From Polychytrium aggregatum (Eukaryota > Chytridiomycota > Chytridiomycetes > Polychytriales): 64,000 bases of DNA. Positions 48,451 through 58,164 of this stretch are shown in pieces. Within the stretch, counting starts at the first letter, position 1. Each line of letters opens with the position of its first letter. The notes beneath the pieces are model-generated. The model saw only the letters and a list, made by a program, of their open reading frames with translations, was not told the DNA's origin and made no database searches. The stretch spans positions 267,632-331,631 of the forward strand of contig NW_026516252.1 of the NCBI RefSeq assembly GCF_025602895.1. Direction: 5' to 3'. A program made the translations under genes and the position numbers.

Positions 48451-49409
48451 GACTCGAAGTGTTCCTCCTCACCATCATCGTAGACGATGGTTCGGACAAC
48501 CTTCGAACGGGGACGGGAGCCGGGAGCCTGAGGACGGGAGCCGGGGAAGCGGGAACCAGAGGCGGGAGCACGGGAGCCGGACTTGAGGGGGCAGGACTTG
48601 GCGACGTGGCCGGGCTTGCCACAGCGGAAGCAGAGGCGCTCCTGGAAGCGGCGGTTCTTCTCCTCGGGGGTCAGGCGGCTGACGACGGCGGCGTCGATCT
48701 GCATCGGCTCGGAGTAGAGAACCGGAGGCTCCTGGGCGGGCGGCTGGAAGGACGGGGTGCGGGAGTTGAAGGCCTGGGTGCCGAAGGAAACAGGGCCAGT
48801 GTTTCGGAGCTCGTTGTTGAGCTCGATGATGCGTGCATCGATCTTGAGGCAACGCTCGACGAACGGGACCAAGCGGAGAGGGAGAGGGTCGATGAAGGAG
48901 AGGCGCTGCTTGATCTCCCTCGACAGGCCACGGCGGAAGGCGGAGATCTTGGCTTCGTCGTTCCAGGGAAGGTCGGCGGCAACGCGGAGGAACTCTGAGG
49001 CATAATCCATGCACGAGCGGTTGCCCTGTGCCATGGAGGACAGGAGCAGCTCGGCAGTGTGGGTGCGGTCGGGATCGTCAAACGCTTGGCGAAAGCGTTC
49101 CATGAACGAGTCGAACGAGTGCAGGATTTGATCGTTCGACTCGATCAAGGGAGTCGCCCACTGGAGGGCCGGACCAGTGAGCAAACTCAAGACGTAACCC
49201 ACCTTGACTTGCTCGGACGGGAACCTGGATGCCTGGAGCATCATGAGCAGGCGGCACTGGTTGACGAAGGGGCGGAACTTTGACCTGGTGCCGTCGAACT
49301 TGTCCGGGGTCGGCATGTGCGGGAGCTGTGGGGCGGCGGAAGAATGTGTGGTCCGGAGGAGAACCAGTTCCTCCTGGAGGGCAACGATTTGGGCCTGGAG
49401 TTGGTCCAT
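48426..49409 (-). CDS. Element B gag
   Basis: 327-residue capsid/nucleocapsid protein. Begins with a heptad-like MDQLQAQIVALQEELVLLR, then the retrotransposon Gag core (FRPFVNQCRLLMMLQASRF, SLLTGPALQWATPLIE, FDSFMERFRQAFDDPDR, YASEFLRVAADLPWND), and a single CCHC knuckle CFRCGKPGHVAKSC near residue 280. The basic tail ends SGNDQAQI, over the frameshift site. Start is the first ATG after the 5' LTR and leader. Confidence 0.93.
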   Translation of the reverse strand: MDQLQAQIVALQEELVLLRTTHSSAAPQLPHMPTPDKFDGTRSKFRPFVNQCRLLMMLQASRFPSEQVKVGYVLSLLTGPALQWATPLIESNDQILHSFDSFMERFRQAFDDPDRTHTAELLLSSMAQGNRSCMDYASEFLRVAADLPWNDEAKISAFRRGLSREIKQRLSFIDPLPLRLVPFVERCLKIDARIIELNNELRNTGPVSFGTQAFNSRTPSFQPPAQEPPVLYSEPMQIDAAVVSRLTPEEKNRRFQERLCFRCGKPGHVAKSCPLKSGSRAPASGSRFPGSRPQAPGSRPRSKVVRTIVYDDGEEEHFESGNDQAQI

Positions 49410-49516
49410 GTGGGCTTTGAAAGTGGGGAGCGAGGATGCAGGGAAGACAACAGAGAATAGAAGGATGAGGGCAGCAACGAAGCCTCAGCCAAGCAGGTGG
49501 TCAGACAGAGAGAGGG

Positions 49517-49529
49517 AGTTCGAACAATA
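49517..49529 (-). other. Self-priming primer-binding site, element B
   Basis: Directly inside the 5' LTR, AGTTCGAACAA (+ strand, 49517-49527). Its reverse complement TTGTTCGAACT is found in the LTR on the same strand, so the transcript's LTR segment can pair with it, as in Tf1/Sushi elements; no TGG tRNA-type site is present. Confidence 0.65.
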
Positions 49530-49914
49530 TGTGAGGACCACGACAAGCAACGACACTGGACGACCAGGTGCTTGGCGAACAACGATAAGCTATATTACGA
49601 CTTATCAGATAACAACAAGTGTTGTTCGAACTGCAGATACAAAATGGGTGCAAGAAAGGAGGGGCTTTATAGCCAAGAGGGAAACCGAAGGGCGAAAGTG
49701 GGCGAGAGGGGTGGAGCGACAAACGAGGGACGAGATGGGGGTGCGAGGGAGGCGGAGCTGCTAGAGAGAGGGGCGAAGCACAGCGCAGTCGGAGGCGAAG
49801 TAAGAGTCATCGGCGCCAGCCAATCAGGGAATACACGCCAAGACAAACAAACATGACTCACGGTGCATCACGCGCAGCAGTCCACACGTGTTCCCAACGT
49901 GCATGATCATCACA
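49530..49914 (-). repeat. 5' LTR of element B
   Basis: 385 bp, TG...CA ends on the + strand, with internal TTGTTCGAACT at 49622-49632 matching the complement of the site just inside the element. Confidence 0.95.
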
Positions 49915-52900
49915 CGGGGAGGCCATGGAGACGAAAGACATTGTCGAGGAACAGTGACGCAGTCTCCTCCGCCGACGGCAGTGAACGCCAGGACATAAAG
50001 TGTGCCATCTTTGTGAGGCTGCATACCACCACAAAGATGCAGGTGTGACCCTTGGACTTTGGCAGATCAGTGATAAAGTCCATGGTCAGTGTCCCCCAGG
50101 GTCGATCGGCTGTCTGGAGTGGCAACAGGAACCCAAACGGCTTGTGTCGCGGAGCTTTCGAGCGTGCACAGGTGTCGCACGTCGAGACGTACTCTTTGAC
50201 ATCTTTCCGATAGGTTTGCCACCAAAACTGTCGCGATACCAGAGCCAGAGTCCGTCGGATGCCTGGATGACCCACAGCGACTGGGTCATGGCACGACTTG
50301 AGCGCCGGAACTCGGCACGACTCTGGGACCACAATCCTGTTCTGGAAGGTGAGGTACTGGCCATTCCAGACGAACTTCGGGTCACGACGGTATTTGTCTA
50401 GACCGGGATCCCGAGCCTGCTCTTCGGCTATGAGCTGCAGCAAATCCACAGGGTCACTGCGACTTGCAACCGAAGAGCGGGCGTCTCTGCTTCGGAGCAC
50501 GCGTATCACCGCGGCAGGATCGAGAAGCAGAGGCGGATCCCTCGACACGGAGGCCGACGAAGGGATGTAGTCCGAGCGACGAGACAGGGCATCGGCCTTG
50601 CCGTTCCTCGCACCAGGACGGTACTGGATGCGGATGTCGAACCGAGACAAGAACTGGGACCACCGTGCATGACGCTGGTTTAGGATGCGAGCCGTTGCCA
50701 GGTACTCCAAGTTCTTGTGATCGGTCAGAACGGCAACGGGATGCTGGGCGCCTTCGAGGTAGTGTCGCCACGCCTCGAAAGCCTCCTTGATCGCCAACAG
50801 CTCTTTCTCGTATATGCTGTAGTTACGTTCAGCATTCGAGAGTGTCCGCGAATGGAACGAGCAAGGATGAAGGCGATCATCAGCACCCCGCTGGGAGAGC
50901 ACGCATCCAAGCGCAAAGTCCGACGCATCTGACTCTACGACGAACGGCTTGGATGGGTCCGGATGCACCAGAACGGGCTCCGAAACGAAGGCATCCTTCA
51001 AGGATCTGAATGCTTTATCGGCTTCGCGGGACCACTGGAAGCCATGCGTCTTCCGGAAGAGCCGAGTCATGGGCCCCGCGATCTTTGCGTATCCATCGAT
51101 GAAGCGTCGATAGAAGTTCGCAAACCCGACAAAGGATCGAAGATCCGAGATGTTGCGCGGTATGGGCCAATCCAAGATCGCAGAGAGCTTGGATCGCTCC
51201 ATACCGATGCCCTCGGGCGAGACCATGAAACCAAGGAACGAGACCGAGGTTTTGGAGAACTCGCACTTCTCCAGCTTGCAATACAGCTTTGCAGCTCGGA
51301 GCTTCGAGAGGACCTGCTTGACGTGCTCTACATGCTGCGACGGATCAGCACTGTAGATCAAGATATCGTCAAGATACGCAATTGCGAACTGGTCCAACTC
51401 GGTGCGCAGGACGTCGTTGATGAAGTGCTGGAACGTCGCTGGCGCGTTGGTGAGCCCAAAGGGCATCACCAAGTACTCGAAGTGCCCATATCGAGTACGG
51501 AAAGCTGTCTTCCACTCGTCCCCGGAGCGGATGCGCAGCAGATTGTAGGCTCCACGAAGGTCCAGCTTAGTGAACACCTTCGCGCCTCGAAGTCGGTCCA
51601 GCAGCTCGCCGATCAGCGGTAAAGGGTAACGGTTCTTTACCGTGATACCGTTCAGTGCGCGGTAGTCAACGCAAAGACGAAGTGAGCCGTCCTTCTTCTT
51701 GACGAAGAGGATTGGTGAGCCTGCTGGGGACGACGAAGGACGAACGAATCCCTTGGCAAGATTCTCGTCGAGATAGTCACGCAGAGCGTGAAGTTCGGGC
51801 TCGGACAGTGAGTACAGAGGCCCGAACTTTGGCGACTTGCCCGGCTCCAAGTCAATGGGGCAGTCATAAGGGCGATGCGGAGGCAAGGAGTCAGCTTCCT
51901 GTTTAGAGAAAACAGACAGGAAGTCCTTGTACTCCGCAGGCACTTCGACAGTCGCAGTGCTCGGCTCGTCAGTGGGCAGGACATGGACCTGAAAGATGGT
52001 CAGGGGTTGCGTTCCATGCCTGCATGCATCCAAAGACTCGCGCATCGAGCGGTAATCAATGCTGCAGACGCGGAGAGGAGCGTCCGAGCTGAGAGGAGGG
52101 GCGTGGACAAGGTCAGAATAATGTTCGACGGTTACTTTATTCTGAACAATGTCCGAAGAACAAACAACAGGAGGAGGTACATCAAGGAGGGAAAGAGAAC
52201 TGACAACAGAAGAAGGGGTTTGGGAAGAGCGAAGGGGTTCGGGAGGAACAAGACAAGAAGGGGAAGACGAGGTGGGAGCGTAGGAGAGGAGCTTAGATCA
52301 ATCAAAGGAGTGGAATCATCAAGAAGGGGAGTGACATTGGAGGAAGTGGAGCAAGACGAAAGAGAAGTAGTGCATGGAGAGGGGTCGGAATCAACAGAAG
52401 GAGGGAGACAAAGAAGACCGCGAGACCAGACAATCTTGGGCTCGGCGGTGCGCAACCAAGGAAAGCCAAGGATAAGTGGTTGATGTGGAGACCTGATCAC
52501 ATCGAACCGAAGGCGTTGCGAGACGTCCCCGAGAATCACCTCGAGTGGAGCAGTCTCGCGGAGGATGGGGCCAGACGAGAGCGGCTTACCATCCACGCCT
52601 TCCACTGCCAAGGGCGAAGCCTTGGAGCAGGTGGGGACAGAGTGTCGAGTAACAAAGTCCTCGTCGATAAAGTTGCCAGAGGCACCAGAATCGACAAGTC
52701 CTTCGCACGACAGAGAATCACCAGAAGGAAGACGAACAGCGACGGGAACAACCAACGAGCAACGACGAACAGACGAAACACAAGACTTTGGTTCGGTACC
52801 AGCTTCGGCACCAGGGTTGCGGCTAGCACAGACAGTTAACTTTGCCGAGGGTTGGCAGGACAGCTCAGGTATTTGCACCTGTGGATGAGGTGCAGTTCCC

Positions 52901-53091
52901 AGTGACACCAGAGGTGCCACGGGTACTATGCCAGAGCTGAGAGTGTCCGCCTGTCCAGAGGCAAGGCGAAGCTGTCCGCACATCACTGCTTCCCCAGTAC
53001 TTACCAAAGGCACCTTACCAATGTCTTCACTTTCGGAAGGCGGTGGGCACGGCTCCGGTTCAAGGCCTTCACTTAGAACCGGGCCTGGTCG
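49915..53091 (-). pseudogene. Family A copy 1 pol, N-terminal and central part
   Basis: Aspartic protease CEGLVDSGASGNFIDEDF (frame 53013-52132), then after a frameshift in the protease-RT linker (about 52130-52330) RT, RNase H and integrase (from about 52170 down to 49915). RT has [19 protein letters not shown] and YLDDILIYS; RNase H FVVESDASDFALGC; integrase zinc domain HPGIRRTLALVSRQFWW and CDTCARSK; core TMDFITDLP. The frame is broken at 49915 by insertion of element B. The frameshift and the insertion both disable this copy. Copy 2 (60959 on) is nearly identical over the shared part. Confidence 0.92.
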
Positions 53092-53097
53092 TTTCCC
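53055..53097 (-). promoter_or_regulatory. -1 frameshift signal of family A
   Basis: - strand G GGA AAC (53097-53091), 8-nt spacer, then a hairpin (53082-53055): CCGGTTC pairs with GAACCGG and AAG with CTT, leaving the U of the UAA stop bulged. Same layout as element B, with different arm sequences that still pair. Confidence 0.82.
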
Positions 53098-54050
53098 GAA
53101 CTGAAGTCTTGCACTTCTCCATCCTCGTAAACGATGGTGCGGATGATCCTCGGGCCGGGAGGTCCAGGGGGCGGTCCGGTAGCTCTGGTAGATCCAAACT
53201 TGACGGGGCAGTTTCGTACCAAGTGGCCCTTCTTGCCACAGTACAGGCAGAGTCCAAAGCGGCGGCGGCGTTGTTTCTCCTCGGCGGTCAGGGGTCCAGA
53301 GACGGCAGAGTCCACTTGCATGGGCTCGGAAACAATGTAGGAGGGGTGCGGCGGAGCGAGGACGGGCGCGGGAGCGATGGCGGGAACGGCAGCGGAGGCG
53401 GAACCAAAGGCGAACTGGGAAGACCGGTAGCGGGCAGGCGTGCTTCGGCGCTCTTGACGGCGCTCGCGGATTCGTGCATCGAGCTCGTTACAAAGCTCGA
53501 TGTACTCCTCCAGATCTCGTGGCAGAGTGCGAACTCGCGAAAGTTCGTCTCTGACATCATCCGACAAGCCAAGTCGGAAGAACGAGATCTTTGCACCGTC
53601 GTTCCAAGTCGTATCGGCGGCAATACGAAGGAACTCGGATGCATAGACTGCGCACGGGCGGTTGCCCTGAGACAGTGTGGTGATCACTGACTCGGCAGTC
53701 CTGGCCCGATCAGGGTCGTCAAACACTTTAGAAAAGCGTTCTAGGAAATCGCCAAAAGAGTTGAGTCGGGGATCACCCATCTCAAGCATCGGAGTCGCCC
53801 ACTGGAGAGCCGGTCCAGTGAGCAGACTAATGACGAATCCGACCTTAATCGGGTCAGCAGGGAACCGGTGGGGCTGCATTCGTATATACAGTTTGCACTG
53901 ATTTACGAATGCCCGGAACCCTTGCCGGTTACCGTCGTAACGGTCCGGCATCTGCACGCTGTACCCAGCGGCAGGAGCATCGCGAGCTGTCCGGAGCTCG
54001 GCGAGCTCGGCCTCCAAGGCACGGAGGCGGTCCACGAGGGCAGGATCCAT
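53073..54050 (-). CDS. Family A copy 1 gag
   Basis: 325-residue Gag: coiled N-terminus (LVDRLRALEAELAELRTARD), core FRAFVNQCKLYIRMQPHRF, SLLTGPALQWATPMLE, FGDFLERFSKVFDDPDRART, then the nucleocapsid knuckle CLYCGKKGHLVRNC and a tail ending SGNDQARF. It aligns by eye with element B gag but is clearly diverged. Intact frame. Confidence 0.92.
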   Translation of the reverse strand: MDPALVDRLRALEAELAELRTARDAPAAGYSVQMPDRYDGNRQGFRAFVNQCKLYIRMQPHRFPADPIKVGFVISLLTGPALQWATPMLEMGDPRLNSFGDFLERFSKVFDDPDRARTAESVITTLSQGNRPCAVYASEFLRIAADTTWNDGAKISFFRLGLSDDVRDELSRVRTLPRDLEEYIELCNELDARIRERRQERRSTPARYRSSQFAFGSASAAVPAIAPAPVLAPPHPSYIVSEPMQVDSAVSGPLTAEEKQRRRRFGLCLYCGKKGHLVRNCPVKFGSTRATGPPPGPPGPRIIRTIVYEDGEVQDFSSGNDQARF

Positions 54051-54209
54051 GGCGGGACTGGGACTGGGACTGGGAAAAAAAAGCGAGGAGGTTCAAGAAC
54101 AGGAGAGCGAAGAGGGCTCAGGCACAAGTGTGCTTGAGGTTCGGACAGGACTAGGAAAGGGGCGGGGCTAGGAACGGAAGATACCAAGCAGGTGGTATCA
54201 GTAGAAGAG

Positions 54210-54222
54210 AGTTCGAACAAAG
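54210..54222 (-). other. Self-priming primer-binding site, family A
   Basis: AGTTCGAACAAA (54210-54221), one base inside the 5' LTR. The perfect 12-nt complement TTTGTTCGAACT is within the LTR at 54310-54321 (and 42738-42749 in the 3' LTR). Transcript self-pairing can prime minus-strand synthesis, as known for Tf1-type elements. Confidence 0.7.
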
Positions 54223-54641
54223 TGTGAGGAGTGAACAAGCGCAAGGACGAAGACCAAGTGCTTGGTATGAGCTTTATTAGCTTTTAGCCCCGAACACCAA
54301 AGAACAAGTTTTGTTCGAACTGGTGTTCAACATAGGCTCAGACATGCAGGGCTATTTATAGACCGGGAGAAGGTCGAGGGGCAAAAGTGGGCGAGAAGGG
54401 TGGAGCATCACAGAGAAGCGAGAAGGGGGTGCGAGAGTGGCTGGTGTGCAAGCGAGAGAGGCTTGGCACAGCCCGGGGACATGTGCCGAGCGGTGGGGGA
54501 GGCAGGAAACCAGTAGACGCGGGTGGCAACGGCGCGTGCTCATGCATGGGGGCAAACAAACACGTGGGGACTCATGATTGGTGCGGAGGGCGAGAGCATG
54601 CGGGACAATCTCATTGGTCCGTTGTGATGCTGGTCATCACA
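54223..54641 (-). repeat. 5' LTR of family A copy 1
   Basis: 419 bp; differs from the other copies at its first bases (TGTGAGG instead of TGTAAGG). Its outer end joins RT-coding sequence of element C. Confidence 0.95.
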
Positions 54642-55854
54642 GCCCGGTAGTCGACGCAGAGACGGAGGGAGCCATCCTTCTTCTTGACGAACAGGACTGG
54701 GGCACCGGCAGGGGACTCGGAACGGCGGATGAAACCCTTGGACAAGTTCTCTTGGATGTAGGTGTGGAGGGCGTCCATCTCCGGCTTGGAGAGGTTGTAG
54801 ACGGGTCCAAACGACGGAGACGCACCTTCGACCAACGGGATCGTGTGGTCGTAAGGGCGGTGCTGGGGGAGCTTGTCGGCCTCGGACTTGGAAAACACCT
54901 TGGCAAAGGACGAGTACTTGGAGGGGACAGAGGGCTCGGCCTTGGGCTTGGCTCCAGCGTCGACGGAGCAGAGGGACAGGACTCGGGCAGCATCCAAGAG
55001 GAACACTTCCAGGCCTTCCTTCTGGACGGCGTGTTGGAAGGGGATGCTGCCGATCAGGCTGACGCTGGGCAGGGACTGGGTCTTGGTCTTGGTCTTTGGG
55101 ACGGCAGGAGGCAAGGCAGGACTGGGCTTGGGCACGGCAGGAGGCAAGGCAGGGAGGATCTCGGGCTCGGCTGGGGACTCGGCTGGGGACTTGGCAGGAA
55201 CAATCTTGGACTCGGGCAGGGACACGGCAGGCTCGGCGGGGACCTCAGCAGGGGACTCGGCAGGCGGCTCGGCAGGGCTGGACCTAGAGGACTGTGGCTC
55301 GGGAGAGAACGGGGAGGCCAAACTGTGGATAGAGGTGCAAGGCAAGAAAATAGAGTCATGGTGCCAGTCAAAGTAGGGTTTGTGTTTCTTGATCCAATCC
55401 ATACCCAAGATGATCGGGTATGAAGCCAAGGGAATCAGCGCGAACGAGATTTGTTCATAGTGGCTGATGCCTGTGATCATAGAAACACAAACTCCAAGAC
55501 TAGACTCCATCGAAGAACCATCGGCAAGAGTGATGACGAAAGAAGTTTCAAAGGTGGGGAGAGCGTGGGTTGCGGCGAATCCAGTGTCCATAAACGAAGT
55601 AACCGCGCCGGTATCGATCATGGCGGTTGCCCGTATGGACTCTGGACCGCACAGCAGAGTCACAGCGAGGGAGGGCTGACGTTGGATGTCAGGCTCGGGA
55701 GGCGAAGACGAAGAAGCAAGAGCGGTGGAAACGGTGGCAATGGTGACGGGGGCAAGATGGCAAAAGGCAGAAGAGTGATTTACCGTGGAGACATTTACAG
55801 GAGGAAGATTTATGACATGATTGACGCCTAGGAAAGCTCCTCCGACCTTTTCTA
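54642..55854 (-). pseudogene. Element C pol fragment (protease and start of RT)
   Basis: Protease [17 protein letters not shown] with DTG active site, beta-strands [15 protein letters not shown] and [20 protein letters not shown], then a Pro/Ala/Glu-rich linker ([17 protein letters not shown]), the pre-RT region [20 protein letters not shown], and [17 protein letters not shown] where it stops at the LTR. The frame is -1 relative to gag and open across the gag stop. Confidence 0.88.
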
Positions 55855-55870
55855 GGCAGAGAAGTTTTCC
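55826..55870 (-). promoter_or_regulatory. Gag/pol junction hairpin of element C
   Basis: - strand: G GAA AAC (55870-55864, a non-canonical heptamer), 6-nt spacer, then a hairpin with arms GCCTAGAAAAG and CTTTCCTAGGC (55857-55826; one A-C mismatch in 11 pairs). The TAG gag stop sits in the 5' arm. Confidence 0.7.
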
Positions 55871-57090
55871 TGGTCGTCAAGTTTATTCACATCAACAGCA
55901 GCCAAAGAAGCATCGATGGCAGCCAAGCGGGAGGAGGTCTTATTGGGGCAGCGAAGGGCAATGTGCCCTTCCTGCTTGCAATAAAAGCAGCGGTTGGCAG
56001 CACGGAGGGCGGCCTTGTCCTCGGCGGTCAGCCTGCGAGCGGAAGCCTGGCTGAGGTCCATGGGCTGCGGAACGTTGAAGGCTTGAGCGGGGCGAGGAGG
56101 AGGAGCAGAAGCGAAGGGACGAGGAGCCGGACGGAAAGGGAGAGGAGCCGAACGAGCAGGAGCAGGAGCAGGAGCGGAGCGGTGGTTGGGACGGCGGGAG
56201 CGTTGGTCCTCCTGGCGGTTGTCGATGGCGATCGCCGCTTGCATAAGATCTTCGAGGTTGTCGAAGGAGCGGCGGGAGAGTTCATCTTGGACCGAGGGCT
56301 TGAGTCCACTCTCGAAGTGGAACATGAGAGGGTCTTGGGACCAAGTGACGAGGTGGACGGCTTGGCGGCGGTACTCGGCGGCATAGGCGGCGGCGGAGGT
56401 GACTTGGTAAAGCCTGACCATCTCGCGAGCAGCGGCGATGGTGGGCTGGACCTGGCCAAAGGCAGCACGGAGCCACTCGGAGAAACCGGCAAAGTCACGG
56501 ATGGCAGGGGGGGAGCACTCGGGGTCTCTCTCCAACTGATCGATGTACGGCTGCATGTAGTCTGCAGCAGTACCATCGAGATAGGATAAGGCGTAAAACA
56601 CCTTATCCCTTTCAGTCTGGAAGAGGGGAGGGTTGGACACGAAGGCCAGTCTGCAATGCGAAAGGAAGGCATTGCAGCGGCTCGGGTCCTTACCAGAGAA
56701 GCGGTCGGGAGGACCTATCTGCCTGGTGGCAGAGTTGCGACCAGCAGAGTGATCCTCGGGGTCTTGGGCAGGATCATCGACGTCGTCAGGTACGCCGAAG
56801 TAGGGGCGACCTGCGCGACGGATCGGAGCGGGAGCGGGAGCAGGAGGAGGTAGCTGGGTCTGGTAGCTGCGGAGGGCCTCCTGGACACTGGCGGCGACCA
56901 CTTGGCGGACATCCTCTTCACGGCGAGCCAGGACCTGGTCCATACGATCGGTGATGCGGTTGAGCGCATCATCCTGATCGTGGAGGAACTTGGAAAAGTC
57001 CTGGAGAGAACGGGCGTTCTCGGCGGACTGGATAATGACCGCACGGATGGCCTGGAGCTCGGGCTCGGAAAGGCCAGAAGGGGAAGCCAT
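55852..57090 (-). CDS. Element C gag
   Basis: About 412 residues from [18 protein letters not shown]; the frame is open further upstream to 57186, but this ATG starts the conserved protein. Coiled region ([20 protein letters not shown]), proline-rich linker, Gag core FNAFLS-type segment [80 protein letters not shown], and knuckle [15 protein letters not shown] different Gag lineage from A and B. Confidence 0.88.
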   Translation of the reverse strand: MASPSGLSEPELQAIRAVIIQSAENARSLQDFSKFLHDQDDALNRITDRMDQVLARREEDVRQVVAASVQEALRSYQTQLPPPAPAPAPIRRAGRPYFGVPDDVDDPAQDPEDHSAGRNSATRQIGPPDRFSGKDPSRCNAFLSHCRLAFVSNPPLFQTERDKVFYALSYLDGTAADYMQPYIDQLERDPECSPPAIRDFAGFSEWLRAAFGQVQPTIAAAREMVRLYQVTSAAAYAAEYRRQAVHLVTWSQDPLMFHFESGLKPSVQDELSRRSFDNLEDLMQAAIAIDNRQEDQRSRRPNHRSAPAPAPARSAPLPFRPAPRPFASAPPPRPAQAFNVPQPMDLSQASARRLTAEDKAALRAANRCFYCKQEGHIALRCPNKTSSRLAAIDASLAAVDVNKLDDQENFSA

Positions 57091-57262
57091 TGGTAAAAGA
57101 GATAGCGAAGGGAACGGGGACAAAAGCTGGGCAAGTGGGGGGTTGTTGAAGGTCTTGCCAAGTGTCAAGACTGGACAACGGGGCAAGCAGGGAAGTGCGC
57201 AAGAGTCCTAATGCAAGACTCGAACGTAGGGAGAGGAGCGGGGACTGGACTGGGACACAGAG

Positions 57263-57722
57263 TGTCAAGTGTAAAGCCAAAGTTTTATTCTAGATCCAAG
57301 GCTTAGGATACTAAAAATACAAAGTGGCAAGACGAAGGCAAAAGACAGAGGCTGGTCGGAGGGCTATTTATGCGAGCGCCAAGGATCGACGCTGCAGAGC
57401 GAGGGGGCAGGAGCGAAGCAGCGGCGGGGAGGGCGAAGCAGCGAGCGAAGCAGGTGGCGGCCGTGACTCGGGATCCGTGAGTCAGCGGGCGTCAGTGGCG
57501 GCGGCATGGCGGCGCCGTGGGCGTAACCCATGACCAACAGCAAGGGAGCGGGAACGGAACACAGGCAGCGCGCGTGCTGGCGGGAAGACAACAAGGCAGC
57601 ACAGCGCGGGAAACAAACAAACAGAAGGAAGGGAAAGCACTAAGACGGGCAAACAGAAAGGAAAGGGCAAAGGCAAAGGAAGGAAGAGGGCAAAGGCAGA
57701 GGGTGTTCATGACATCATCACA
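57263..57722 (-). repeat. 5' LTR of element C
   Basis: 460 bp; + strand starts TGTCAAGTG and ends CATCATCACA. Only one copy is in the window, so the borders rest on the TG/CA ends and the position before gag. The sequence just inside it (57241-57262) shows neither a tRNA-type nor a self-priming site that I recognise. Confidence 0.65.
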
Positions 57723-57733
57723 GCGTAGTATAG

Positions 57734-58042
57734 TGTAGGAGATGGTATCTCCGACGCTGTGCTGCGCGTACTGCGCGTACTGCGCGGCGCAGTGGGTCGT
57801 GACCTGTGCTGCGCTTTGCGTTTTCACGCACCGCAGGCAGGCCACCGCAGGGTATACCTGCGGGTTGCCCCCGTTCCCCCCGTTTGTCTGGAGTTCGGTT
57901 TTATCGTGAATAAACGTAAGTGCTCCCCGAGCTCACCCGTCCGCTAGAGTAGCCTAGCACCGCCCTGTTCTGCCCCGTCCTGTCTTGTCTTGTACCCCCT
58001 CCCTCCCCGTCTTGCCCCAACGTCCCAGTAGTGGACGTTACA
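57734..58042 (+). repeat. 5' LTR of element D (candidate)
   Basis: 309 bp with TGTA...TACA ends, immediately before a TGG primer site. Only one copy is visible. Its left end lies 11 bp from the element C LTR. Confidence 0.5.
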
Positions 58043-58055
58043 TGGTAGCATCGGA
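58043..58055 (+). other. tRNA-type primer-binding site, element D
   Basis: TGGTAGCATCGGA directly after the LTR. Its complement would be a tRNA 3' end ...GCTACCA, as in initiator methionine tRNA (inference). This contrasts with the self-priming site of A and B. Confidence 0.6.
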
Positions 58056-58164
58056 AATCCTCGTCTTGTTTTCGTCCTGTTTGTCCTCTTTCTAGATCCT
58101 CAAGCTGGATCCCGCCTCTCTTGCCGACCGACTCTCCTCTCTGTCCCTGGAGCCTGCCCCTGCC

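Larger units (their letters stand above)
43998..49914 (-). mobile_element. Ty3/gypsy chromovirus family B, complete element nested in A
   Basis: 5917-bp element with 385-bp LTRs at 43998-44382 and 49530-49914, both beginning TGTGAGGACC and ending CATCACA. Flanked by CGGGG at 43993-43997 and 49915-49919; the uninterrupted family A copy at about 61880 has a single CGGGG there, proving insertion. Both ORFs are open, so it may be competent. Confidence 0.96.
42651..54641 (-). mobile_element. Ty3/gypsy chromovirus family A, copy 1 (interrupted)
   Basis: LTR retrotransposon on the - strand with 419-bp LTRs at 42651-43069 (3') and 54223-54641 (5'). Its pol is split by element B (43998-49914). Order in transcription sense: LTR, self-priming site, gag (54050-53073), protease-RT-RNase H-integrase-chromodomain pol, LTR. 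The left flank (AGCTTA) and right flank (GCCCG) do not form a target-site duplication. Confidence 0.92.
54642..57722 (-). mobile_element. Ty3/gypsy family C, truncated
   Basis: - strand element retaining its 5' LTR (57263-57722), gag (57090-55852) and the start of pol to the RT entry. Everything after the RT motif VDYRA is missing and replaced by the family A LTR. Confidence 0.9.

Noticed and set aside
54578-55423. 281-codon + strand open frame rich in Gly/Leu
   Set aside because: Antisense of the Pro/Ala/Glu linker and LTR around element C pol.
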